A DNA stretch of 64,000 nt. Source: JAUYQR01 sp050632395. Its GTDB lineage: Bacteria; Pseudomonadota; Alphaproteobacteria; Rhodobacterales; Rhodobacteraceae. The notes under the pieces were generated by a model, which made no database searches, had not been told where the DNA came from, and saw only the letters and a list, made by a program, of their open reading frames with translations. Where the stretch lies: NCBI RefSeq assembly GCF_050632395.1, contig NZ_CP192600.1, forward strand, positions 3,224,001 through 3,288,000, read 5' to 3'. This document shows, piece after piece, positions 17,522 to 26,186 of this stretch. Within the stretch, counting starts at the first letter, position 1; the number at the start of each line of letters is the position of its first letter. Both the position numbers and the translations under genes were made by a program.

Positions 17522-17905
17522 ATGTTCCTCTACATGACATTGGGCACCAACGACCTTGCCCGCGCCGCGCGGTTCTACGATGCGGCCCTTGCCGCCCTTG
17601 GCATCGTCCGGCGCTTTTCTGATCCTGATGAGGTCGGCTACAGCCATCCGTCAGATGCCGAAATCCGGTTCTGGGTCAACCATCCCTTCGACGGCAAGCC
17701 CGCAACGGTCGGCAACGGCTCGATGCCTGCGCTCATCGCCACCAGCCGTGCCGCAGTAGATGCGTTCCACGCCGCGGCTTTGGCCAACGGCGGCACCGAT
17801 GAGGGCGCGCCAGGCTTGCGCCCTTATGGTGCGTCCTTCTACGCCTGCTACGTCCGCGACCCTGACGGCAACAAGCTCAGCGCGGTTTGTCAGGCGGATG
17901 CATGA
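17522..17905 (+). CDS. VOC-family (glyoxalase/dioxygenase fold) protein
   Basis: A 127-residue protein of the vicinal oxygen chelate fold: two beta-alpha-beta-beta-beta modules, the first beginning MTLGTNDLARAARFYDAAL, the second ending with YVRDPDGNKLSAVCQ. Most members bind a divalent metal; which reaction this one performs cannot be told. It lies 3 bases after the membrane protein and is probably co-transcribed with it. Confidence 0.85.
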   Translation: MFLYMTLGTNDLARAARFYDAALAALGIVRRFSDPDEVGYSHPSDAEIRFWVNHPFDGKPATVGNGSMPALIATSRAAVDAFHAAALANGGTDEGAPGLRPYGASFYACYVRDPDGNKLSAVCQADA

Positions 17906-17990
17906 TCTGCCTGCGGCCGGTTACAGCAAATCCCTTGCGGGCAACCCCGCTTGCCCATAGATAGGCGCCCGTAGCTGCCGGAAAGCATCC

Positions 17991-18440
17991 ATGGAAAACG
18001 TCGTCCTTACCGTCCACCTCATTCTCGCCCTGCTTCTGATCGGCGTCGTGCTGCTGCAGAAGTCGGAAGGCGGCGGGCTTGGCATGGGCGGCGGTGGCGG
18101 CGCGGTTTCAGCACGGGGCGCGGCCACCGCGCTGACCAAGCTGACCTGGATCTTCGCGACCGGCTTCATCATAACCTCGATCACCCTGACCATCCTCGCC
18201 ACGCGCGGCGCTGACAGCGGGTCGGTCGTCGATGCGCTTGCCCCTGCCAGCACCGAAGCACCGGCCACCGAACCGGCCAAGGGCGGCCTCAGCGGGTCTG
18301 ATCTCCTGCCGCCGACGGCGACCGACGCCCCGGCCGCACCGCCTCGCGCTGACGGCGCCGCAACAGATGGTGCGCCCGCAACCGATGGCGCAACCACCGG
18401 CGGCACGGCACCCGCGACCCCGCCCGCCACCAATCCCTGA
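17991..18440 (+). CDS. secG: Preprotein translocase subunit SecG
   Basis: A 149-residue SecG, the auxiliary membrane subunit of SecYEG. Two membrane helices (~3-22 and ~55-75) flank the conserved glycine-rich loop LLQKSEGGGLGMGGGGG. The C-terminal ~70 residues are a low-complexity Ala/Pro/Thr/Asp tail, long for SecG in general but common in alphaproteobacteria. pyrG follows on the same strand with its own promoter-like sequence in between. Confidence 0.94.
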   Translation: MENVVLTVHLILALLLIGVVLLQKSEGGGLGMGGGGGAVSARGAATALTKLTWIFATGFIITSITLTILATRGADSGSVVDALAPASTEAPATEPAKGGLSGSDLLPPTATDAPAAPPRADGAATDGAPATDGATTGGTAPATPPATNP

Positions 18441-18494
18441 CGCACAACACGTTGCTGACCATCCGGCCCGATCCGCATAATCTAGCGGTGCCGG

Positions 18495-18523
18495 TTGCCT
18501 ATTCCTTGCGGCTTCGCTATATC
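18495..18523 (+). promoter_or_regulatory. Candidate sigma70 promoter for pyrG
   Basis: TTGCCT at 18495-18500, a 17-base spacer and TATATC at 18518-18523, 64 bases before the pyrG start. Spacing is ideal and both hexamers match four of six consensus bases or better. Confidence 0.5.
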
Positions 18524-18586
18524 CCAAATCCCGTGGTGCTGCGATTCCACCGACCCCGAATCGCCTGACAAAACACGGGAGCCCCC

Positions 18587-20230
18587 ATGGCGCGCTATAT
18601 CTTCATCACCGGCGGCGTGGTGTCTTCCTTGGGCAAGGGCCTCGCTTCCGCAGCCCTCGGCGCGCTTCTTCAGGCCCGTGGCTACACCGTCCGCCTGCGC
18701 AAGCTTGACCCCTACCTTAACGTCGATCCCGGCACGATGTCGCCCTTCGAACATGGCGAGGTGTTCGTCACAGACGATGGCGCCGAAACCGATCTCGACC
18801 TGGGCCACTACGAACGCTTCACCGGCGTGTCCGCCCGCCAGACCGACAGCATCTCCTCCGGCCGCATCTACTCCAACGTGCTGGAGAAAGAGCGTCGCGG
18901 CGATTACCTCGGCAAAACGATCCAGGTCATTCCCCACGTCACCAACGAGATCAAGGATTTCCTCCGCATCGGTGATGCCGAGGTTGACTTCATGCTCTGC
19001 GAAATCGGCGGCACGGTAGGCGACATCGAAGGCCTGCCATTCTTCGAGGCGATCCGCCAGTTCATCCACGAACGCCCGCGCGGGCAATCCATCCTGATGC
19101 ACCTTACGCTGCTCCCCTACCTCGCGGCCTCGGGCGAACTCAAGACCAAGCCCACCCAGCACTCTGTCAAGGAACTGCAGTCCATCGGCCTTGCTCCCGA
19201 TGTCCTCCTTCTGCGCTCCGAACACCCGATCCCGGACAAGGAGCGTGAAAAGATCGCCCTCTTCTGCAACGTCCGCAAGGAACACGTGATCCCCGCCTAT
19301 GACCTGAAAACGATCTACCAGGCCCCGCTCGCCTACCATCAGGCGGGCCTTGATCAGGCCGTGCTCGACGCTTTCGGCATCACCCCGGCCCCCAAGCCGA
19401 ACCTCGCCCGCTGGGAAGACGTGATGGACCGCCTGACCCACCCCGAAGGCGAAGTCCGCGTTGCCATCGTCGGCAAATACACCCAGCTGGAAGACGCCTA
19501 CAAATCCATCGCCGAGGCGCTTACCCACGGTGGCATGGCAAACCGCACCAAGGTCCGCGCCGAATGGATCGACGCCGAGATCTTTGAGCGCGAAGACCCC
19601 GCCCCCTACCTTGAAAACTTCCACGCCATCCTCGTTCCCGGCGGCTTTGGCGAACGCGGTACCGAAGGCAAGATCAAGGCCGCCCGCTACGCCCGCGAAA
19701 AGAACATCCCCTACCTCGGCATTTGCCTTGGCATGCAGATGGCGGTGATCGAGGCCAGCCGCAATCTGGCAGGCCTGCCCGACGCAGGCTCCGAGGAGTT
19801 CGACCACGAGAAAGGCGCCAAGCGCTTTACACCCGTCGTCTATCACCTCAAGGAATGGGTGCAGGGCAACCACGTCGTCCAGCGCAAGGCCGGCGACGAC
19901 AAGGGCGGCACCATGCGCCTCGGCGCCTACACCGCCGCGCTGAAGGAAGGCTCGCACGTCGCCCGGATCTATGGCACCACGACCATCGAGGAACGCCACC
20001 GCCATCGCTACGAGGTTGACATCGCTTACCGCGAGAAACTGGAATCCTGCGGCCTGATTTTCTCGGGCATGTCGCCCGACGGCAAACTGCCCGAAATAGT
20101 CGAGGTGAAGGACCACCCGTGGTTCATCGGCGTTCAGTTCCACCCCGAACTGAAATCCAAACCCTTCGCCCCCCACCCCCTGTTCGCCGATTTCGTCCGC
20201 GCAGCAGTCGAAGGCGCGCGGCTGGTCTAG
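18587..20230 (+). CDS. pyrG: CTP synthase
   Basis: A 547-residue CTP synthetase that aminates UTP using glutamine and ATP. The N-terminal synthase domain starts with the signature YIFITGGVVSSLGKG and contains the KLDPYLNVDPGTMSP loop; the C-terminal class-I glutamine amidotransferase domain has the nucleophile in GICLGMQ and the distal His/Glu in VQFHPE. Length is normal. It sits downstream of secG as in many alphaproteobacteria. Confidence 0.98.
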   Translation: MARYIFITGGVVSSLGKGLASAALGALLQARGYTVRLRKLDPYLNVDPGTMSPFEHGEVFVTDDGAETDLDLGHYERFTGVSARQTDSISSGRIYSNVLEKERRGDYLGKTIQVIPHVTNEIKDFLRIGDAEVDFMLCEIGGTVGDIEGLPFFEAIRQFIHERPRGQSILMHLTLLPYLAASGELKTKPTQHSVKELQSIGLAPDVLLLRSEHPIPDKEREKIALFCNVRKEHVIPAYDLKTIYQAPLAYHQAGLDQAVLDAFGITPAPKPNLARWEDVMDRLTHPEGEVRVAIVGKYTQLEDAYKSIAEALTHGGMANRTKVRAEWIDAEIFEREDPAPYLENFHAILVPGGFGERGTEGKIKAARYAREKNIPYLGICLGMQMAVIEASRNLAGLPDAGSEEFDHEKGAKRFTPVVYHLKEWVQGNHVVQRKAGDDKGGTMRLGAYTAALKEGSHVARIYGTTTIEERHRHRYEVDIAYREKLESCGLIFSGMSPDGKLPEIVEVKDHPWFIGVQFHPELKSKPFAPHPLFADFVRAAVEGARLV

Positions 20231-20366
20231 GGCCGTCGCACCTTGACCAACAGGTTTGGCATTCGGAACGCCGACCAAGGGCGTTTCCAAGGGTCACGAA
20301 CACAGACCAGAACCCAACTCGGCTTTCCGTCCTGCCAGACGCGGCTGCCGGACTACAGGTGCAACA

Positions 20367-20396
20367 GGGGCGGCCTCCGAAGGCAAGCCGCGCCCT
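20367..20396 (-). terminator. Hairpin after the first hdeA-like gene (leftward)
   Basis: Read leftward, a GGGCGCGGC / GCCGCCCC stem encloses GGCTTGCC...GGAGGC-type bases. The sequence matches the terminator of the neighbouring paralogue (20891-20924) but has lost the T tract, so termination may be weak. It supports duplication of the whole unit. Confidence 0.45.
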
Positions 20397-20416
20397 CCCA
20401 GTTGACAGCGAAAAAG

Positions 20417-20746
20417 TCAGCTGTGCTCATCCAGACGCTCCAGCACCAGCATGTCCGGGCTCGCGTCCACGCAATGTCCTTCAATCTCGACCTTCATCTT
20501 CTCACCGGTCCAAAGCGGATCAGTACCCTCGATGGCATACTTCGCGATCAGGTCCGGCGATGCCTGGGTGCTGTTCTCGGCGTGAATCCATGCCAGAACC
20601 TCGTTCGCAACTTCCAGACGCGCCACAGAATCGAGCGCGGTAAAATCGCCGCACGTCAGCGTCGGAAAATCCACGGCACCGGCCGCAGGCACGACACCGC
20701 AAGAAAGTAAGGCCATGGCTGCGACGGTTCCCATGAAGGCCTTCAT
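20417..20746 (-). CDS. HdeA-family periplasmic protein, copy 1
   Basis: A 109-residue secreted protein with a signal peptide (1-~24) and a mature domain resembling the HdeA/HdeB acid-stress chaperones: two cysteines, C32 (PTLTCGDF) and C92 (IEGHC), positioned to form the single disulfide, and the helical core LAWIHAENSTQASPDLIAKYAIEG. The start MKAFMG is chosen because GGAGG lies 6 bases upstream. It is closely related to copy 2 just upstream, with the same length and identical cysteine positions. Known HdeA proteins keep periplasmic proteins soluble at low pH; whether these do so is inference. Confidence 0.85.
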   Translation of the reverse strand: MKAFMGTVAAMALLSCGVVPAAGAVDFPTLTCGDFTALDSVARLEVANEVLAWIHAENSTQASPDLIAKYAIEGTDPLWTGEKMKVEIEGHCVDASPDMLVLERLDEHS

Positions 20747-20824
20747 GCCGTCCTCCCGCGCCATTCGGCAAAAACGCTGCATGGTGCTTGCCACCCTGCC
20801 TGTCCCAAACATCCGCTTCCAGAA

Positions 20825-20838
20825 TTGATGCCCATCAA
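20825..20838 (-). promoter_or_regulatory. FNR-type box upstream of hdeA-like copy 1
   Basis: TTGATGCCCATCAA fits the FNR/FnrL consensus TTGAT-N4-ATCAA exactly. It begins 79 bases upstream of the copy 1 start codon, the same distance as the box in front of copy 2. This predicts control by oxygen availability. Confidence 0.75.
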
Positions 20839-20890
20839 CACAACCAGCAATACCTGCAACGCCATGTCGGCGGCTGCCTGAACCCATGTG

Positions 20891-20924
20891 AAAAAGGCAC
20901 GGCCTCCGAACGGAAGCCGCGCCT
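20891..20924 (-). terminator. Rho-independent terminator of hdeA-like copy 2
   Basis: Read leftward: AGGCGCGGCTTCC, a 4-base loop GTTC, then GGAGGCCGTGCCT followed by TTTTT. This is a strong intrinsic terminator with nearly full pairing over 13 bases. It lies about 20 bases after the copy 2 stop and separates the two paralogous units. Confidence 0.85.
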
Positions 20925-20945
20925 CGGTTGCCCCCAGCGACGAAA

Positions 20946-21275
20946 TCAGGAGTGCTCTTTCAGACGGTCCAGCACCAGAACATCGGCGCTGGCGTCAGAG
21001 CAGTGGCCTTCGATCTCGACCTTCATGGTGTCACCGTCCCATTGGATGTTGGAACCTTCGATCGCGTATTTTGCAATCAGTTCTTCCGGCGCTTGGGTGC
21101 TGTTCTCCGCATGAAGCCATTCCAGCAGATCGGCCGCCGCTGCCTTGCGCGCAGCGCCGTCCAGAGCAGTAAAGCTGCCGCACGTCATCGACGGAACATC
21201 CACCCCAGCGACCGCAGGCAAGGCCGCGCCCGACAGCAAGGCAACGGCTGCAACCGTTTTCATCAAGGTTTTCAT
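20946..21275 (-). CDS. HdeA-family periplasmic protein, copy 2
   Basis: A 109-residue paralogue of the neighbouring copy, with signal peptide MKTLMKTVAAVALLSGAALP and cysteines C32 and C92. The shared core includes LHAENSTQAPEELIAKYAIEG and MKVEIEGHC. An AAGGAG sequence lies 8 bases upstream of the chosen ATG. It has its own FNR-type box and a strong terminator, so it forms a single-gene unit. Both copies are intact; differences are concentrated in the signal peptide and surface positions, which suggests both are maintained. Confidence 0.87.
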   Translation of the reverse strand: MKTLMKTVAAVALLSGAALPAVAGVDVPSMTCGSFTALDGAARKAAAADLLEWLHAENSTQAPEELIAKYAIEGSNIQWDGDTMKVEIEGHCSDASADVLVLDRLKEHS

Positions 21276-21353
21276 TTCATACTCCTTAAATGCTCACATA
21301 CAGCGCCACGCGGCGCGCACCTCCCTTCTTATGGAAGCCCACCGCTTTCCGAA

Positions 21354-21367
21354 TTGATGGCCGTCAA
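21354..21367 (-). promoter_or_regulatory. FNR-type box upstream of hdeA-like copy 2
   Basis: On the gene strand the site reads TTGACGGCCATCAA, matching the FnrL pattern TTGA(T/C)-N4-ATCAA. It begins 79 bases upstream of the start. A CATAAG sequence at about 21327-21332 sits where a -10 element of a class-II FNR promoter would be expected. Confidence 0.7.
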
Positions 21368-21518
21368 TACAACCGACAATAATCACAGCGCCAGCGTCTG
21401 CACCCGGTCGCAACAACATCCCTTCTGGAAAATCGCGCCACACCGCCAACACCGATATGGACACCGCCACCGCCCGCTGAGATCATCCGGCTCCGATCCC
21501 TCCCCGCAAGGTCAACCG

Positions 21519-22346
21519 ATGCCCCTTTCCTTCGTCGTGATGGCCTACAATCAGGAACGCTACATCGCAGACGCGGTGGCCGCCGCCTTCGCGCAAGACC
21601 ACCCGGACCTTGAGATCGTCCTGACTGACGATTGCTCGACCGATGCGACCTTCGCGATCATGCAGGACATGGCATCAGCCTACACCGGGCCGCACCGCAT
21701 CATCCTCAACCGCAACGACCCGAACCTCGGCCTGATCGGGCACGTCAACCGCCTGTTCAGCCTCGCGACCTCAGATTACCTGATCTACGCCGCCGGCGAC
21801 GACATTTCCGAACCCCACCGCGCTCGCGCCATCGCCGAGGTCATCGCCCGCGACCGCCCGCTCCTCATCCATTCCAACGTCACAGACATGGACGAGGCGG
21901 GCGTGCCGTTTGAAAAACAACGCGAGCGGACGCGTCACGAGGCTCTGGAAGCCAAAAACCTGCCCGAACTGGCCCGCGCCATGTCGCATGCCCTAGGGGC
22001 CTCCTGCGCATGGCATCGCGACCTTTATGATCGCTTTGGCCCGATCACGGAAACTGGCCTCTATGAAGATCAGGTATTCCTGTTCCGCGCCCGGCTGATC
22101 GGCACGGCTTCCTACATTGACGACCGTCTCCTGCGCTATCGCCGTGGGATCGGCATCTCGTTCGGTTCCAAGAACGACGCGTTGAAAAAGCTGAACATCG
22201 ACATCGCAATCCTCCGCCAGCGCACCCTCGATTGCCAGAAGGTCGCGCCCGACCGCGCCGATATCCTGAAATCGCTGCGCAAGAAGCTGGACAAACGCCT
22301 CGCCGAACGCGACGCCCTCATCGCCGGGGCGTCACCAGAGGCTTAG
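21519..22346 (+). CDS. Glycosyltransferase family 2 protein
   Basis: A 275-residue GT-A-fold glycosyltransferase. It starts with MPLSFVVMAYNQERYI and shows the nucleotide-sugar binding region (LTDDCSTDATF), the acidic metal motif region YAAGDDISEP and a later YEDQVFLFRA segment typical of family 2. There is no membrane segment. Donor and acceptor are unknown and there is no polysaccharide locus around it. The 3' end overlaps the convergent TerC-family gene by 4 bases. An upstream in-frame stretch exists but encodes a non-conserved leader and belongs to the hdeA promoter region. Confidence 0.85.
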   Translation: MPLSFVVMAYNQERYIADAVAAAFAQDHPDLEIVLTDDCSTDATFAIMQDMASAYTGPHRIILNRNDPNLGLIGHVNRLFSLATSDYLIYAAGDDISEPHRARAIAEVIARDRPLLIHSNVTDMDEAGVPFEKQRERTRHEALEAKNLPELARAMSHALGASCAWHRDLYDRFGPITETGLYEDQVFLFRARLIGTASYIDDRLLRYRRGIGISFGSKNDALKKLNIDIAILRQRTLDCQKVAPDRADILKSLRKKLDKRLAERDALIAGASPEA

Positions 22347-23002
22347 CCCACCATCCCCATCATCGCCGGCTGCACCTCGTGCCAGCCTTCCCACATCATC
22401 TTCAGCGCGACGTAGAAGATGATCGCAAGGCCGACATAGGCGATCCAGCGATACCTGCTTAACAACTGCGCGATGAACGACGCGGCAAACCCCATCAGCG
22501 CGATCGACAGCACCAGCCCGATCACCAGCACCGTCGGATGCTCGCGCGCGGCCCCCGCAACCGCCAGCACGTTGTCCAAGCTCATCGACACGTCCGCGAC
22601 CACGATCTGCGTCGCGGCCTGCGCAAAGGTCTTGCGCGGCGCGCCCCCGGCCACGGTGCCATCGGCATTCAGGTCGCGGTTGGTAAGCGCCTCCTCGGCT
22701 TCGGTTTCCGCGGCGTGACCGTTCTGCAGCTCGCGCCACATCTTCCAGCATACCCACAACAGCAGGATGCCCCCAGCCAGCAACAGCCCGGTGATCGCCA
22801 GAAGCTGCGTGGTGATCAGCGCGAACCCGATCCGCATCACCGTCGCCGCGATGATCCCAACAAGGATCGCCTTCGCGCGCTGGTCCTTCGGCAGGCCTGC
22901 GGCCGCAAGCCCGATCACGATGGCGTTGTCGCCCGCCAGCACCAGGTCGATGCCGATAACCTGCAAGAGCGCATAGAAGCCCTCTGTGGTGAAGATTTCC
23001 AT
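22343..23002 (-). CDS. TerC-family integral membrane protein (YjbE type)
   Basis: A 219-residue protein with about seven membrane helices. Both family signatures are visible: LVLAGDNAIVIGLA in the first helices and VVADVSMSLDNVLAVAG in the second half, each with acidic residues inside the membrane. A hydrophilic loop (~95-125) separates the halves. TerC/Alx/YkoY proteins export manganese or other metals in characterised cases; this is inferred here. I looked at the 140 bases upstream for a yybP-ykoY riboswitch and could not recognise one. Confidence 0.88.
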   Translation of the reverse strand: MEIFTTEGFYALLQVIGIDLVLAGDNAIVIGLAAAGLPKDQRAKAILVGIIAATVMRIGFALITTQLLAITGLLLAGGILLLWVCWKMWRELQNGHAAETEAEEALTNRDLNADGTVAGGAPRKTFAQAATQIVVADVSMSLDNVLAVAGAAREHPTVLVIGLVLSIALMGFAASFIAQLLSRYRWIAYVGLAIIFYVALKMMWEGWHEVQPAMMGMVG

Positions 23003-23144
23003 CTCGCCCCCGTTTGAAGCCTGAAGACCGGTCCCGTGCCAGCCGCGTTAACCTGCCGCGTTAATCGGTCCTACGCTGGCAACGCAAGGCGTTCAAGCCC
23101 GGTTCCGGCCTTTCCAGCCGCTGAAAACCGGGCTACGCAGGGTC

Positions 23145-23927
23145 ATGCTGTCCTATCAACACCTCTATCACGCGGGCAATCTGGCCGATGTGCACAAGCA
23201 TGCCACCCTCGCCTGGATGCTTGATTATCTGACCCAGAAAGACAAGCCGCTCACCTATATCGAAACCCATGCAGGGCGCGGCCTCTATGATCTCGGCGCT
23301 GACGAGGCGCTTAAGACCGGCGAGGCAGCGGCCGGCATCACCCTCGTCGAACCCGGTTTCCCGGCCATCCACCCCTACCGCCAGCGTCTTGCGGAAACGC
23401 GTGCCGCGCATGGCCCGATGGCCTACCCCGGCTCGCCGATGATCGCCGCCCTCGGCCTGCGCGAAACCGACACCATCCACCTCGCCGAACTTCACCCCGG
23501 CGAGGTGCAGCACCTGCGCGCCAACGCTGAGCCCTGGGGCGCGCACGTCCTGCAACGCGACGGGTTCGAGGCCGCCTTCGCCCTCACCCCACCCACCCCG
23601 CGCCGTGGCCTGATGCTGATCGACCCCAGCTACGAGGTGAAGGCCGATTACGACGCCATCCCCCGCCACATGGCCGGCATCCACCGCAAATGGAACGTCG
23701 GCATCCTGATCCTGTGGTATCCTATCCTCACGGGCGGCGCCCACCGCGCCATGCTGGCCGCCCTGAACCAAACCTTCCCCGGCGCGCTGACCTCCGAGGT
23801 CCGCTTCCCGCCCGCCCGCGACGGCCACCGCATGGAAGGCTCTGGCCTTTTCGTCGTCAACCCGCCCTTCGGCCTCGCGGAAGAATGTGCCCGCATCGCC
23901 CAGATCATCGCCAAGGCCACCAAATGA
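23145..23927 (+). CDS. rlmJ: 23S rRNA (adenine-N6)-methyltransferase RlmJ
   Basis: A 260-residue RlmJ, which methylates A2030 of 23S rRNA in E. coli. Features are the opening LSYQHLYHAGNLADVHKHA, the SAM-binding region YIETHAGRGLYDL and the catalytic LIDPSYEVKADY motif (DPPY-like). Length is normal. The stop codon overlaps the start of the PhzF-like gene (ATGA), so translation is coupled. Confidence 0.95.
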   Translation: MLSYQHLYHAGNLADVHKHATLAWMLDYLTQKDKPLTYIETHAGRGLYDLGADEALKTGEAAAGITLVEPGFPAIHPYRQRLAETRAAHGPMAYPGSPMIAALGLRETDTIHLAELHPGEVQHLRANAEPWGAHVLQRDGFEAAFALTPPTPRRGLMLIDPSYEVKADYDAIPRHMAGIHRKWNVGILILWYPILTGGAHRAMLAALNQTFPGALTSEVRFPPARDGHRMEGSGLFVVNPPFGLAEECARIAQIIAKATK

Positions 23928-24826
23928 CAGCAACCCTCGCCTTCCACACGCTCGACGTTTTCACCGACACGCCCTATTCCGGCAACCCCCTCGCCGTGGT
24001 GCGCGATGCCGGCCACCTGACCACCGCGCAGATGCAGACCATCGCCCGCGAATTCAACCTGTCCGAGACGATCTTCGTCATGCCCCCGCGCGACCCCGCC
24101 CACACCGCCCGCGTCCGCATCTTCTTTCCCACCGCCGAAATCCCCTTCGCCGGTCACCCCACCGTCGGCTGCGCGATCCACCTCGCAACCGAGGCGCATC
24201 GGGGCGATTTCACCACCCGCATCACGCTGGAAGAAGAGGCCGGCCTCGTCCCCGTAACCGTCACCCGCCAGGGCGAAACCGTTCGCGCCGAATTCACCGC
24301 TCCCGTCATCCCCTACTCCACCGGCAGCGCCCCGCGCGACCTTGCCGCAAGCGCGCTCGACCTGCCGCCCGAAGCCCTCGCCCCCCACGCGCTCCGCGCC
24401 CTGAAAGGCGGCCCTGCCTTCCTCTTCATCGGCATCACCGACCTTGCCGCCCTCGCCCACGCCCGTCCCATCGAACCGCACTGGTCCGCCCTGATGGCTG
24501 TCGCGGGCGTCGACGGCGCGTTCCTCTACACCCCCGGCGACGGTGTCGATTACCGTACCCGGATGTTTTCCCCCACCGCCGGGATCCCGGAAGACCCCGC
24601 CACCGGATCGGCCAGCGCCATCTTTGCAGGTCAGCTTCTGGCCGAAGGCGCATTGACCGAAGGCGAAACCCGCCTCACCCTGCGCCAAGGCGTAGAAATG
24701 GGCCGCCCCTCCGACATCTGGCTCACCGCCGTAGTCACAAACGGCGCTCTCAGCGAAATCCGCATCAAGGGTGGCGCGGTCCCGGTCTCCTCCGGCCACC
24801 TCACCCCGCCACCCGCGCAAATGTGA
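23924..24826 (+). CDS. PhzF-family isomerase/epimerase
   Basis: A 300-residue PhzF/DAP-epimerase-fold protein built of two similar lobes. Typical motifs are DVFTDTPYSGNPLAVV at the N-terminus, the catalytic Glu in FNLSETIFV, the IPFAGHPTVGCA loop and the late DPATGSASAIFAGQLL loop. Members isomerise small metabolites; no phenazine genes are near, so the substrate is open. Coupled to rlmJ by an ATGA overlap. Confidence 0.92.
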   Translation: MTATLAFHTLDVFTDTPYSGNPLAVVRDAGHLTTAQMQTIAREFNLSETIFVMPPRDPAHTARVRIFFPTAEIPFAGHPTVGCAIHLATEAHRGDFTTRITLEEEAGLVPVTVTRQGETVRAEFTAPVIPYSTGSAPRDLAASALDLPPEALAPHALRALKGGPAFLFIGITDLAALAHARPIEPHWSALMAVAGVDGAFLYTPGDGVDYRTRMFSPTAGIPEDPATGSASAIFAGQLLAEGALTEGETRLTLRQGVEMGRPSDIWLTAVVTNGALSEIRIKGGAVPVSSGHLTPPPAQM

Positions 24827-24875
24827 CACGCCTCCGCCCTTGTCCTGTCCCGCCCAAAAGGCCTATCCTAAGCCG

Positions 24876-25313
24876 ATGTTCGATACCCTCCTCCGCCGCC
24901 TTCTGGCGCCCGCCCCCGACCGCCTGCCCGAACCCGACGCCCGCCTTGCGCTGGCCGCACTGCTGGTGCGCCTTGCCCGGACCGACGGGCTTTACTCCGC
25001 CGAAGAGGTGGAGCGGATCGACCGCGTCCTCGCCGCACGCCACGGCCTTGGCCCGTTCGAGGTGGCAAAACTCCGGTCCGAAGCCGAAGATTTCGAAAGC
25101 CTCGCGCCCGACACCGTCCGCTTCACCCGCGCAATCAAGGCCGCTACCGCCGTCGAAGACCGCGCCGAACTGATGACCGCGCTCTGGTCCGTCGCCCTTG
25201 CCGACGGCCTGCGGGATGAGGACGAAGACCGCCTGATGCGCCTTGTCGCCAACCTTCTCGGCCTGACCGATGTGGAATCGGCCCAAGCCCGGCAAAGGGC
25301 GCAAGCCACGTGA
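24876..25313 (+). CDS. TerB-like helical protein
   Basis: A 145-residue all-helical protein with the two-repeat pattern of the tellurite-resistance TerB domain: ALAALLVRLARTDGLYSAEEVERID and later ALWSVALADGLRDEDEDRLMRLVANLLGL, both with the Asp-Gly turn and acidic residues that form metal sites in TerB. No other ter genes are in the window except the unlinked TerC-family gene 2 kb upstream. It overlaps the PhnD-like gene by ATGA. Confidence 0.82.
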   Translation: MFDTLLRRLLAPAPDRLPEPDARLALAALLVRLARTDGLYSAEEVERIDRVLAARHGLGPFEVAKLRSEAEDFESLAPDTVRFTRAIKAATAVEDRAELMTALWSVALADGLRDEDEDRLMRLVANLLGLTDVESAQARQRAQAT

Positions 25314-26083
25314 TCGCCTCGCTCGCGATGTATGATTTCGGCGCGGCGATGGCCGCGAACGACAGGCTCTGGGCGCTGATCCGCGATGCCTTGCGCGACC
25401 GTGGCCTAAAGGCACCCGATGCCCTCACCCGTGGCGAAACCGCCTACTGGGACGCTTGGCAATCGCCCGACCTCCTTTTGTCGCAAACCTGCGGCTACCC
25501 ATTCCGCGCCCGCCTGCATGACCGCGTGACCTACATCGCCACCCCCGATTACGGCGTCGAAGGCTGCCCGCCCGGCCATTACTGCTCCGTCTTCGTCGCC
25601 CGCGCCGATGATCCGCGCAGCAGGCTGGCCGCCTTTGACAACGCACCCTTCGCCTATAACGAAGACCTGTCCCAATCCGGCTGGGCCGCGCCGCAAACCC
25701 ACGCGGCCGGCCTCGGCCTGCGCCTTCCGCCCGCCCTGCAAACCGGCGGCCACCGCCTCTCGGCACGCGCCGTCGCCGAAGGCCGCGCCGATATCGCGGC
25801 CCTTGATGCGGTTACCTGGATGCTGATGCAGGCCGACGACCCCGCCCTCACCGCGCGCCTGAAACCGCTCGCCCGAACCGCGCCCACCCCCGGCCTGCCC
25901 TACATCACCGCACATGGCACAGATCCCGAACCCCTGTTCGCCGCGATCAGTCAGGCGATCACCGCCCTCGCTCCTGCCGACCGCGCGACGCTGCACCTGA
26001 AGGGCCTCACCCGCATCCCGCTGCAGGCCTACCTCGCCGTGCCCAATCCACCCGCCCCTGCGCAGTTTGCGCACAGCGCCTGA
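25310..26083 (+). CDS. PhnD-like periplasmic-binding-fold protein without a signal peptide
   Basis: A 257-residue protein resembling phosphate/phosphonate ABC substrate-binding proteins (PhnD type): start SLAMYDFGAAMAANDRLW, the hinge-like LLLSQTCGYPFRARL, and the Ser/Asn-lined pocket segment FAYNEDLSQSGWAA. Unlike transport binding proteins it has no signal peptide and no permease or ATPase genes beside it. Its start overlaps the stop of the TerB-like gene, so the pair is translationally coupled. A cytoplasmic ligand-sensing role is possible but unproven; an upstream exported start could not be found. Confidence 0.75.
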   Translation: MIASLAMYDFGAAMAANDRLWALIRDALRDRGLKAPDALTRGETAYWDAWQSPDLLLSQTCGYPFRARLHDRVTYIATPDYGVEGCPPGHYCSVFVARADDPRSRLAAFDNAPFAYNEDLSQSGWAAPQTHAAGLGLRLPPALQTGGHRLSARAVAEGRADIAALDAVTWMLMQADDPALTARLKPLARTAPTPGLPYITAHGTDPEPLFAAISQAITALAPADRATLHLKGLTRIPLQAYLAVPNPPAPAQFAHSA

Positions 26084-26186
26084 CCATTACGCTACGTCAA
26101 TGGCCGCAACCTGATCAAATCAACATTGCAATGGCGCATAAATTTGCCCCTACTGCCGCGCCATACGCCCCAACCCGCAAAGCGCC

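Noticed and set aside
23044..23064. CtrA-type site TTAA-N-TTAA
   Set aside because: The spacer is 9 bases rather than 7, so it does not fit the CtrA consensus.
23003..23144. A yybP-ykoY manganese riboswitch before the TerC gene
   Set aside because: The characteristic paired elements and conserved loop could not be found by eye.
24876..25313. A tellurite resistance operon
   Set aside because: TerB and TerC-like genes are separate, on opposite strands, with unrelated genes between and no other ter genes.
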